A stretch of DNA of 5,874 nucleotides, taken from NCBI GenBank assembly GCA_003646355.1, contig QNFO01000091.1, forward strand, positions 1 to 5,874, in the 5' to 3' direction. The notes under the pieces were generated by a model. That model saw only the letters and a program-made list of their open reading frames with translations, searched no databases and was not told where the DNA came from. Each line of letters begins with the position of its first letter. The stretch's first letter is position 1. This stretch comes from Gammaproteobacteria bacterium (lineage in GTDB: Bacteria; Pseudomonadota; Gammaproteobacteria; Pseudomonadales; Porticoccaceae). The position numbers and the translations under genes were made by a program. This document shows, piece by piece, positions 1 to 5,788 of this stretch.

Positions 1-397
1 CAAGACCCGCTTGTTCGAAGATCAGCAACGCTGCAAGGGTGCCAAATTCAAAATAGCTCAGGCTGACATCACCACAGGCCACTTCAATCCGAGCAAAGGC
101 TTCACACAGCGCTTCATCGGTAACCGGCTGGCCATCAATGCGCACTCGTTCGTTATATTGCAGTAAATGAGGAGAGGTATAGGCGCCTACACGACGCCCC
201 TTGCGTAGCAGCATCGCTTCCATAATAGCGACCGCCGAACCCTTGCCATTGGTACCGGCAACAGTAATAACTTTAGTCGCCGGTCGAGTAAGTTTTAGGG
301 CTTCCGCGACCTTTGCAATTCTATCGAGCCCGAGTTCAATCTCGCAGGGATGGCGAGCCTCTAACAAGCTCAACCAGCCCTTAAGTGAGTGCGGCAT
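1..397 (-). CDS. folC: FolC, bifunctional folylpolyglutamate/dihydrofolate synthase, N-terminal part (C-terminus beyond the left edge)
   Basis: FolC joins glutamate to dihydropteroate and to reduced folates with ATP, in the cytoplasm, making dihydrofolate and polyglutamylated folates. I translated 132 codons before the window ends. The Mur-ligase-type P-loop AGTNGKGS is at residues 47-54, followed by the family blocks TSPHL (74-78), ERVRI (83-87) and FEFGTLAAL (116-124). The N-terminal MPHSLKGWLSLLE with a following GLDRI matches the usual FolC opening, so the ATG at 397 is preferred. A TTG nine codons upstream (424-422) is the only nearby alternative. No strong Shine-Dalgarno is visible. The gene starts 31 bp after the accD stop, which suggests co-transcription and perhaps coupled translation. 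Nothing is broken in the visible part. The accD-folC pairing is established in many Gammaproteobacteria and supports the call. Confidence 0.95.
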   Translation of the reverse strand, partial: MPHSLKGWLSLLEARHPCEIELGLDRIAKVAEALKLTRPATKVITVAGTNGKGSAVAIMEAMLLRKGRRVGAYTSPHLLQYNERVRIDGQPVTDEALCEAFARIEVACGDVSLSYFEFGTLAALLIFEQAGL

Positions 398-428
398 GAG
401 CTTACGCTCGCCCTGCCCCTGCAATACT

Positions 429-1373
429 TTACTCTTCGGCAGGGGCTTCAGTTTCAGAGTCAACCTCATCCACCTCTGGTTTGCTCTCAGGTTCAGCTTC
501 AGCAGCCATCTCAGGTTCGGGAACATTGGTGAACTTGCTCAACAAGCTCGCCACGGTGTTGCGCATTTCTAAGCGCGACACAATCATGTCGATGGAACCA
601 TGATCGAGTAGAAATTCACTGCGCTGGAAGCCCGGCGGTAATTTCTGGCGAATCGTTTGCTCAATAATATTAGGGCCTGCAAAACCGGCTCGCGCCCCAG
701 GTTCTGCAATATTGATATCGCCCAACATCGCGAGACTGGCAGAAACACCGCCATAAACCGGATCAGTCATCACCGAAATATAGGGGATTCCCGCTTGTTT
801 GAGTCGCTCAATAATGGCGCTGGTCTTGGCCATTTGCATCAGCGAGATCAAGGCTTCCTGCATGCGCGCACCGCCGGTGGCGGAGAAACACACTAATGGC
901 AGACCTTCTTTCAAGCACAACTGGGCAGCCCGGGTGAATTTTTCACCAACCGCGTAGCCCATCGAGCCGCCGTGAAAGGCAAATTCAAAGGCAACGGCAA
1001 CAACGGGCTGCTGATAGAGAGCTCCGCGCATGGCTATCAGCGCATCTTTTTCACCGGTCGCCTTTTGCGCCGCTGTGAGGCGGTCTTTGTATTTCTTAAT
1101 ATCTTTAAACTTGAGCCTGTCGACCGGCTCAATATCGGTGCCGAGTTCAAGGCGATTGTCATCGTCGAGAAAAATATCGAGGCGCCGTCGGGCACCAATG
1201 CGGTGATGATGATCGCACTTGGGGCAAACATCAAAGTTGCGCTCTAGCTCGGGTCTATAGAGCAGCGCGCCACAGCGGGGGCACTTTTTCCATAAACCTT
1301 CGGGAACACTGGTGCTGCGTTCGTTTTTCTTTGTACCCAGACCACTGGGTCTTATCTTGTCTAACCAGCTCAT
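429..1373 (-). CDS. accD: AccD, acetyl-CoA carboxylase carboxyltransferase subunit beta
   Basis: AccD pairs with AccA to move the carboxyl group from carboxybiotin on AccB to acetyl-CoA, giving malonyl-CoA for fatty acid synthesis in the cytoplasm. The 314-residue protein has the N-terminal four-cysteine zinc ribbon (C31, C34, C50, C53; spacing CX2C-X15-CX2C). The crotonase-fold carboxyltransferase domain follows, with [11 protein letters not shown] (135-145), GGARMQE (167-173), [10 protein letters not shown] (204-213) and the [18 protein letters not shown] block (223-240). The ATG gives MSWLDKI, like the usual MSW start; an out-of-frame ATG lies 4 bp upstream and only a weak GGAT serves as ribosome site. 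Roughly the last 30 residues (285-314) form an acidic Pro/Glu/Ala tail that looks dispensable for catalysis and makes the protein slightly longer than E. coli AccD (about 304). It lies 97 bp after trpF and 31 bp before folC. Confidence 0.97.
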   Translation of the reverse strand: MSWLDKIRPSGLGTKKNERSTSVPEGLWKKCPRCGALLYRPELERNFDVCPKCDHHHRIGARRRLDIFLDDDNRLELGTDIEPVDRLKFKDIKKYKDRLTAAQKATGEKDALIAMRGALYQQPVVAVAFEFAFHGGSMGYAVGEKFTRAAQLCLKEGLPLVCFSATGGARMQEALISLMQMAKTSAIIERLKQAGIPYISVMTDPVYGGVSASLAMLGDINIAEPGARAGFAGPNIIEQTIRQKLPPGFQRSEFLLDHGSIDMIVSRLEMRNTVASLLSKFTNVPEPEMAAEAEPESKPEVDEVDSETEAPAEE

Positions 1374-1407
1374 CCATTTAATCCAAATAAGGGGTTTCTA
1401 TCATGAC

Positions 1408-1455
1408 TGTTGGCACCATCGCAGCTGACTTAGCATCAGTTGCCCAAGGCCAACA
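1408..1455. repeat. Nested inverted repeat filling the trpF-accD gap
   Basis: The 97-bp gap between the trpF stop and the accD start contains a two-level dyad. The outer arms TGTTGGC (1408-1414) and GCCAACA (1449-1455) match perfectly over 7 bp. The inner arms GCAGCTGA (1421-1428) and TCAGTTGC (1436-1443) match over 8 bp with one G-T pair, around a 7-base loop. In RNA of the accD strand the one imperfect inner pair is A-C; in RNA of the opposite strand it is a G-U wobble. No T-run follows on either strand, so it is not a standard intrinsic terminator. It could be a structured accD leader or an operator. Function is unknown. Confidence 0.5.
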
Positions 1456-1456
1456 A

Positions 1457-1483
1457 ATTATAACCTGTAATCACAGTGATTTA
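1457..1483 (-). promoter_or_regulatory. Candidate accD promoter: TATAAT with an adjacent palindrome
   Basis: On the minus strand a perfect -10 hexamer TATAAT lies at 1462-1457, about 84 bp before the accD ATG. The hexamers 16 to 18 bp upstream of it (GTAAAT, AGTAAA, CAGTAA) do not resemble TTGACA. The palindrome AATCAC-T-GTGATT (1469-1481), which covers the end of trpF including its TGA, sits in the spacer and -35 zone, where an activator or repressor could bind. This would let accD-folC be transcribed apart from trpF. The call rests on sequence pattern only. Confidence 0.35.
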
Positions 1484-2112
1484 CTGCGCTTTGCGGAGCT
1501 GATGAAGGCTTTTAATGCGCGATGGTCTTTTTTACCTGGTGCTAACTCTACTCCGCCACTGACATCGACGGCATAGGGACGCACAGCCTGTACGGCGGCT
1601 TCAACATTATCAGGGGTTAAGCCGCCCGCCAAAATCAAGTTATCACTGGCCAGACCGGTAATACGCTGCCAGTCAAAGGTCTTACCGGTGCCGCCAAATT
1701 TATCGGGCTGCCAGGCATCAAAAAGATAACCACAAGCCTGCGGGAAGTCCGCCATCGCTTGCAGGGGGTCGAGGCCGGGGGACATACGCAGGGCTTTAAT
1801 ATAGGGGCGCTCAAACTGCTGACAATATTGTGCGGACTCATCACCGTGAAACTGTAGCAATTGCAGGCCTGTCAGTGCCAAGGTGTCTTTTACCACTGCG
1901 GCCTCTTCATTGACGAAAAGGCCAACTGTCGTCACAAAGGGCCCGAGACCAGCAACAATCTCTGCCGCCACAAAGGGTGTGACATAGCGTGAGCTGGGCG
2001 GATAAAACACCAGGCCGATGGCATCGGCACCAGCTGCGACGGCAGCTTGAGCATCTTCAAGGCAAGTAATACCGCAAATTTTTACTTTTGTTTTTACCGA
2101 AGAGGAGGTCAA
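1471..2112 (-). CDS. trpF: TrpF, phosphoribosylanthranilate isomerase
   Basis: TrpF turns N-(5-phosphoribosyl)anthranilate into the 1-(o-carboxyphenylamino)-deoxyribulose 5-phosphate used by TrpC, in tryptophan synthesis. Counted from the TTG at 2112, the protein has 213 residues, close to the usual ~205. The catalytic cysteine is in VKICGIT (C13) and the general acid is in YLFDAW (D132). Other barrel motifs are LQFHGDE (86-92), GGTGK (140-144, phosphate binding), LAGGL (161-165) and DVSGGVE (183-189). The start is uncertain: the frame opens just after a TAA at 2184-2182 and has no ATG or GTG before the conserved core, only TTG codons at 2181, 2157 and 2112. I chose 2112 because it begins just before the conserved VKICGI strand and has a weak GAG eight bases upstream. 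The stand-alone trpF beside truA and accD, without trpB and trpA, is the arrangement known from Pseudomonas. Confidence 0.93.
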   Translation of the reverse strand: MTSSSVKTKVKICGITCLEDAQAAVAAGADAIGLVFYPPSSRYVTPFVAAEIVAGLGPFVTTVGLFVNEEAAVVKDTLALTGLQLLQFHGDESAQYCQQFERPYIKALRMSPGLDPLQAMADFPQACGYLFDAWQPDKFGGTGKTFDWQRITGLASDNLILAGGLTPDNVEAAVQAVRPYAVDVSGGVELAPGKKDHRALKAFISSAKRSKSL

Positions 2113-2245
2113 GTCAGCGTCTCGTAAAAGAGTTGGGCTTATTCTAAAGGCTCGCAAGGAGCTTTGCGATCTATAGATCAATTATCCGTTTTGTTACCGC
2201 AGTGCCCCCTCATTCAAAAATCAAGCGTGCCACCTTAAGCAAAAA
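2113..2245 (-). promoter_or_regulatory. truA-trpF spacer with hairpin and palindrome (possible trpF leader)
   Basis: This 133-bp gap has no convincing promoter. It does contain a perfect 12-bp palindrome GATCTATAGATC (2168-2179) and a hairpin at 2146-2165 (arms AAAGCTC and GAG-C-CTTT around CTTGC, one bulged base). A 9-bp direct repeat CAAAAATCA occurs at 2215-2223 and 2240-2248, the second copy overlapping the truA stop. A GAGGGG string near 2205-2210 can pair with CTCCTC a few codons into trpF. A tiny reading frame starting at an ATG near 2213 ends in a TGA that overlaps the TTG at 2181; it encodes no tryptophan, so it is not a classic trp attenuation peptide. The gap could be a regulated leader, but this is inference. 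Confidence 0.3.
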
Positions 2246-3118
2246 TCATTGAGCAGCACCCGCCCCTAATAAATACGCCGGTGGCTGCCTGTAGGGCAAG
2301 GGGAATTGCGATGGGTAGCCAACATCAATTAAATACAAACCTGCGGCGGGTGCCGTTGCCGCAGATTTTGTTCGATCACGCCCAGCTAGCAACTTACCAA
2401 TCCAGGTCGCTTGCTGCTTGCCCCGGCCAACCTCTATTAAGGCACCGGCAATGTTGCGCACCATATGAAGCAAAAAAGCATTGGCACATATTTCGATGGC
2501 GATAATGTCGCCCTGCTGGAAAACCTCAACCGACTTCACATTGCGCATTGGTGTATTTGACTGGCAACCAGCGCCTCGAAAGGCTGAAAAATCCTGTTCG
2601 CCAATTAGCGCCTGTGCGGCTTCGGCCATGGGCTGAGCCGATAAAGGATAGCGACACCACGACAAACCGCTGTGCATGACGGCCGGCTTTACAGGGCGAT
2701 TCAATATCAAATAGCGATAGGTGCGGGACGTCGCACTAAAGCGGGCATGAAACTGCGCGGGCATTTGCTCAACCCAATGTAAGCGAACACTGGGGGGCAG
2801 GTTGGCATTGGCCCCTAGCATCCAGTTTCGCGGTGCGCGCTCGGTGGTCGTATCAAAGTGAATAACTTGATGCCAGCCGTGAACACCGCTATCGGTTCTG
2901 CCGGCACAGCTGACAGTCACGGGCTGTGCCGCAACGCTGGACAGCGCTTTTTCAACCACCTGCTGTACTCCAGTGCAGTGGGCTTGACGCTGCCAGCCGC
3001 AAAACTGACTGCCCTCGTACTCAACCACAGCACCGTAACGTAAAGTGCCCGAGGGTAATTTCTCTCCCTCGGGCACTTTACAGTTAGGCAAGTATTTCCA
3101 GTTATTATCCGCTGGCAT
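2246..3118 (-). CDS. truA: TruA, tRNA pseudouridine(38-40) synthase
   Basis: TruA converts uridines 38, 39 and 40 in the anticodon arm of tRNAs to pseudouridine. The 290-residue product has the catalytic aspartate D76 in AGRTDSGVHG, with the family blocks VEYEGSQFCGWQRQ (32-45), FHARFSATSRTYRY (123-136), DFSAFRGAGCQS (176-187), FLLHMVRNIAGALIEVGRGK (215-234) and RDRTKSAATAPAAGLYL (247-263). Homology to the family starts only at about residue 26 (LRYGAVVEYEG), so there is an N-terminal extension of about 25 residues. The ATG at 3118 is still preferred because AAGGAAAG precedes it directly, while the only other nearby candidate, GTG at codon 15, lies inside a hairpin and has no ribosome site. 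The extension is mostly encoded by a perfect inverted repeat (separate entry). truA starts 45 bp after fimV, suggesting co-transcription. Confidence 0.96.
   Translation of the reverse strand: MPADNNWKYLPNCKVPEGEKLPSGTLRYGAVVEYEGSQFCGWQRQAHCTGVQQVVEKALSSVAAQPVTVSCAGRTDSGVHGWHQVIHFDTTTERAPRNWMLGANANLPPSVRLHWVEQMPAQFHARFSATSRTYRYLILNRPVKPAVMHSGLSWCRYPLSAQPMAEAAQALIGEQDFSAFRGAGCQSNTPMRNVKSVEVFQQGDIIAIEICANAFLLHMVRNIAGALIEVGRGKQQATWIGKLLAGRDRTKSAATAPAAGLYLIDVGYPSQFPLPYRQPPAYLLGAGAAQ
2902..2931. repeat. 9-bp inverted repeat inside truA
   Basis: CGGCACAGC (2902-2910) and GCTGTGCCG (2923-2931) are perfect complements across a 12-base spacer. The structure lies just upstream, in the coding direction, of the codons for the catalytic GRTDSGVH motif. 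No T-run follows. It may be a chance result of Ala/Gln/Cys codon choice or a pausing hairpin. Confidence 0.4.
3040..3081. repeat. Perfect 16-bp inverted repeat within the truA N-terminal coding extension
   Basis: The arm GTAAAGTGCCCGAGGG (3040-3055) is exactly complementary to CCCTCGGGCACTTTAC (3066-3081), with a 10-base loop (TAATTTCTCT). Read on the minus strand it covers truA codons 13 to 27, just before the conserved TruA fold begins, and starts about 37 bases after the ATG. Neither strand has a T-run after the stem, so it does not look like an intrinsic terminator. A stem this long and GC-rich is unlikely to arise by chance in coding sequence. It could be a translation or RNA-processing control element or an inserted palindromic repeat. 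Confidence 0.85.
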
Positions 3119-3126
3119 CTTTCCTT
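3119..3126 (-). promoter_or_regulatory. Shine-Dalgarno site of truA
   Basis: AAGGAAAG lies immediately before the ATG at 3118 on the minus strand, placing AAGGA about 3 bases from the start codon. This decides the start in favour of the extended N-terminus rather than a start nearer the conserved domain. Confidence 0.7.
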
Positions 3127-3163
3127 ACACTATCAATCAACAAGTCGCTAATTGTCCTTTTAA

Positions 3164-5677
3164 TCAACCTAACTTTGCAAGTAGTTCATTGGCCTGCTGC
3201 TTTTGCTCTTCGCTGCCATTACTCAGCACCTCGGCAAGAATATCTTTGGCACCGGAATCGTCACCCATTTCGATATAAGCCTGCGCCAATTCTAACTGCG
3301 TATTACTTTCATCAGAACCGGCAACCAAATCGAGCCCCTCGTCGCTATCAAAATCGAGGCTATCCAGACTCAGCTCCAAGCCTTCATCTTCGCTACTTTC
3401 AAGCTGTACGTCCTGCAGGTCAACGTCGAGATCTGGCAGCTCTAATTCATCTTCGCTTGCGATCTCTTCACTCTCGATACCGGCAGATAACTCTTCGAGC
3501 TCATCGGGTAAGGAAATATCACCGAACATAGAAGCATCAAGATCTTCATCAGACTCTTCGCTCGTTGTTTCTGTTGAGCTTTTACTGGGTTCAAGATCGA
3601 GCTCAATGCCACTCAGGTCAAGCTCGTCCCCGTCGCTTTCGACAAAACTACTTTCTAGCTCTGTCTCAAGCTCTTCGCTAAGCGGGCTTTCGTCGAGTAA
3701 ACCTTCAAGATCATCAGTTGAATCGTCCTGCGGCTCCGTTACACCTGAGAGGTCAAGCTCCAGATCAGCAATACCTAACTCTTCGGCGACCTGTTGCTCA
3801 AGCGTTAGCTCGCCAGGCTCCTCTGCAACTTCAGGTTCCGGCTCAGGTATATTCGCCCGCAAACGATCCGCTGTTGCCGTTGCTGAAGCATCACCAAGGG
3901 CAACCAGGGTTGGGTAGTACGCATCAAAACGTTCGACATCATGCTGAGCAGCAAACAGGTCGAGTCGCTTTAAGTGTAATTTGCTCTCATTCGGTGAAGC
4001 CACAATGGCTTTTTCAATAACACTTTCAGCCTCGCTGAAATTACCTAAGGATTGATAGATATCAGCCTCACCAATCGGGTCGACTTCTTCAATTTCTTCT
4101 ATCTCTTGCGCTTCAACGGATTCCAGACTAATAGACTCTAGAGCGGAAGACTCCGCTTCAACCAGAGCCTCATCTTCTTGCGAAATTACTGCATCGCTAA
4201 CGCTCTCTTCTTCGGCTTCTGTCGTGTCGACATCCGGACTTAAAAACGGCTCGATCAGTTCCGGCTGATCATCTTTTTTACTTTTAGCAACCAGGAATAT
4301 AACGCCCAGTAGTACTACTACAAAACCAAGTAGAGGCATCCAGTTAGACTGTAAGAAAGCAAAAAGTCCGCTTAGCGGACCCTTAACTACACTCTCAGTT
4401 TTAGTGTCAGGCCCCGTCTCTCCAGCGCCATCAAGCTCGCTGACAACTACAGCAGTTTCTGTGGCTTGATCCATAGTAGAAGCACTAACCTTTTCAGCTT
4501 CCTCAGCCGCTTTGTCGGCCGACACGCCAAGCTGGACAGCTTTCAGCTCATCACTTTCCAACTCAATAAGCTTTGACTGTGTCGTCAATTGGGCTTCAAG
4601 GCCTTCCAGTTTTGCTTTTAGCTCCAGGTTTTCTCGTTTGGAGCGATCAAGCTCTTCCCGGGTAATACCCAGTTCATTTTGTAAAACTTCGGATGTAGCA
4701 GAACTACCCTCGCTTCCGGCTGTACGACCAAGTTGCTGAGCATTAGATGCGTTTTTTTCAGTCGGCGTCGATAAGCGCAGCAAGCCATCTTTTGAATCGG
4801 CCGTCTTACTTTGCGTCGCAAGAGGCACATCACCAATCAACTCGCGAACAGTTTTTTGTTTGCTCTGTTCGTTCCAGGCTTTGGCCTGGTCGCTAACAAG
4901 CTGCTGGGCTTCAACAGGGTTTACAGACTCAGCGCTCGCCAAATCAGGCATACGTAAGACGGCACCCTTTTTTAGCAGATTCACATTGCCATTGGCAAAG
5001 GCGTTAGGGTTGGCGGCATGAATTGCTACCATGCGCTGCTGAAGAGTTGCCGCGCCAAGTTCAGCACGAGATGCTATGTTCCAGAGGGTATCGCCACCTT
5101 TAACCCGATAACCAGTGTCATCAGTAGCAATCACGCTCGCGGTAGTAGAAGCCGAACCTGTAGAGGCTTTTTGCTCAGCAGGCGCTTCGTTTACACGAGA
5201 AACAGAGCTCGAAGCAGGCTTCTGGCTTGACTTCGATGAAGCAGCCGGCGCAGTACTAGCGGCAGCTTTATTCGGATCAAAAACAGGCAAATCAAGAAAT
5301 AAGGTGTATTCACGCAGGAGCAGCCCAGATGGCCACTGAAGCTGAGCAACAAAATCGAGGTAGGGTTCTCTAATAGATTCTTTCGAGCTGATTTTTACAA
5401 TCGGATGATCAGCATCCGATAAATCAGTTTTAAAGTTTAAGTCTAAAAGGTGAAATTCCCAAGCCACGCCGGCGCGTTCAAAGTCGGACTTAGATGCCAG
5501 ACCAACCAGGATTTGGTTTTCATCAACCTCGCCAATATTGACGAGCTCAATCTCCGCATTAAAGGGTTCATCGAGTGCAGAGTGTAATGTCAACTCGCCC
5601 AAGCCCAGTGCAGAAACCCAGCAAGAAAAACCCAGAGCCACAAGCCCGGTCAGTACAGATGATTTACGCAACACCAT
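3164..5677 (-). CDS. fimV: FimV, polar cell-wall-binding scaffold with LysM domain and FimV C-terminal domain
   Basis: In Pseudomonas and relatives FimV is an inner-membrane protein that binds peptidoglycan and organises type IV pilus assembly, twitching and pole-localised signalling. The 837-residue protein has in order: a signal peptide (1-23, likely cut after VSA, leaving the typical LGLGELTLHSAL start); the periplasmic FimV N-terminal domain (about 24-132); a Ser/Ala/Pro linker (137-187); a LysM domain (about 188-243, YRVKGGDTLWNIA and LKKGAVLRMPD); a coiled coil (about 328-400); one membrane segment (about 447-465) followed by KSKK; a very acidic cytoplasmic region with a TPR-like part (about 535-600) and repeated DLSG and ELDL motifs; and a C-terminal helical FimV domain (792-837, TQLELAQAYIEMGD). 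AAAGGA and AAGGG precede the ATG. It is somewhat shorter than P. aeruginosa FimV (about 919). Pilus function here is inferred from homology; no pilus genes are in view. Confidence 0.96.
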   Translation of the reverse strand: MVLRKSSVLTGLVALGFSCWVSALGLGELTLHSALDEPFNAEIELVNIGEVDENQILVGLASKSDFERAGVAWEFHLLDLNFKTDLSDADHPIVKISSKESIREPYLDFVAQLQWPSGLLLREYTLFLDLPVFDPNKAAASTAPAASSKSSQKPASSSVSRVNEAPAEQKASTGSASTTASVIATDDTGYRVKGGDTLWNIASRAELGAATLQQRMVAIHAANPNAFANGNVNLLKKGAVLRMPDLASAESVNPVEAQQLVSDQAKAWNEQSKQKTVRELIGDVPLATQSKTADSKDGLLRLSTPTEKNASNAQQLGRTAGSEGSSATSEVLQNELGITREELDRSKRENLELKAKLEGLEAQLTTQSKLIELESDELKAVQLGVSADKAAEEAEKVSASTMDQATETAVVVSELDGAGETGPDTKTESVVKGPLSGLFAFLQSNWMPLLGFVVVLLGVIFLVAKSKKDDQPELIEPFLSPDVDTTEAEEESVSDAVISQEDEALVEAESSALESISLESVEAQEIEEIEEVDPIGEADIYQSLGNFSEAESVIEKAIVASPNESKLHLKRLDLFAAQHDVERFDAYYPTLVALGDASATATADRLRANIPEPEPEVAEEPGELTLEQQVAEELGIADLELDLSGVTEPQDDSTDDLEGLLDESPLSEELETELESSFVESDGDELDLSGIELDLEPSKSSTETTSEESDEDLDASMFGDISLPDELEELSAGIESEEIASEDELELPDLDVDLQDVQLESSEDEGLELSLDSLDFDSDEGLDLVAGSDESNTQLELAQAYIEMGDDSGAKDILAEVLSNGSEEQKQQANELLAKLG
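4361..4383 (-). terminator. Intrinsic-terminator-like hairpin inside fimV
   Basis: On the minus (coding) strand GTCCGC-TAA-GCGGAC is followed directly by TTTTT. The stem has 6 perfect pairs, five of them G-C, and up to three further A-U or G-U pairs are possible using the preceding AGG and the first Ts. It falls in codons for KGPLSGLF (432-439), just before the membrane segment. The form matches an intrinsic terminator but the stem is short and it lies in an intact gene, so partial termination or pausing is the most it could do. Confidence 0.35.
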
Positions 5678-5692
5678 GATCCTTTACCCTTA
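5678..5692 (-). promoter_or_regulatory. Ribosome binding region of fimV
   Basis: Upstream of the ATG at 5677 the minus strand reads AAGGG-TAAAGGATC-ATG. AAGGG has a 9-base spacing, and AAAGGA lies closer, 2 bases from the ATG. This supports the start, which also gives a correct signal peptide. Confidence 0.6.
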
Positions 5693-5733
5693 AGTATGTC
5701 CTTCAACTTTAACTACTTTATTGTGGGAAGACA

Positions 5734-5750
5734 CGTCAACTTCATTGACG
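5734..5750. repeat. Short dyad CGTCAA-N5-TTGACG upstream of fimV
   Basis: A 6-bp perfect inverted repeat (arms 5734-5739 and 5745-5750) lies about 60 bp before the fimV ATG. The minus-strand TTGACG resembles a -35 box, but no acceptable -10 follows at 16 to 18 bp. It may be a regulator site; evidence is weak. Confidence 0.2.
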
Positions 5751-5788
5751 AAACAGAGTCAAACCACAAGCTCCATCACTCCCACCAG

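Noticed and set aside
201..1247. Plus-strand open frames across folC and accD
   Set aside because: They lie antisense to genes whose protein motifs are unmistakable, have no family resemblance, and are explained as shadows of biased codon use on the other strand.
1374..1470. Possible remnant of trpB or trpA between trpF and accD
   Set aside because: Some Gammaproteobacteria have trpBA here, but none of the frames in the gap resemble either protein, and trpF-accD adjacency is a normal arrangement in Pseudomonas.
1467..1484. TyrR-like box TGTAA...TTTAC at the end of trpF
   Set aside because: The spacing between half-sites does not fit the known TGTAAA-N6-TTTACA form, so it is described only as an unassigned palindrome.
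2182..2216. trp attenuation leader peptide before trpF
   Set aside because: The short frame (11 codons from an ATG near 2213) contains no Trp codon, and no paired terminator/antiterminator structure with a T-run is visible.
4253..4279. Plus-strand terminator-like hairpin GATCAG-TTCCGG-CTGATC followed by a T-run
   Set aside because: The stem is only 6 bp and half A-T, and the T-run is the complement of the lysine codons after the FimV membrane segment, so it is explained by coding sequence.
5149..5178. Plus-strand AAGCC...GGCTT followed by T bases in fimV
   Set aside because: Five base pairs with an 11-base loop on the non-coding strand is within chance.
3045..5339. Several plus-strand and out-of-frame minus-strand open frames inside fimV
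   Set aside because: The serine- and arginine-rich translations are the complement of the Glu/Asp/Ser-rich FimV coding sequence; none has a convincing ribosome site or known domain.
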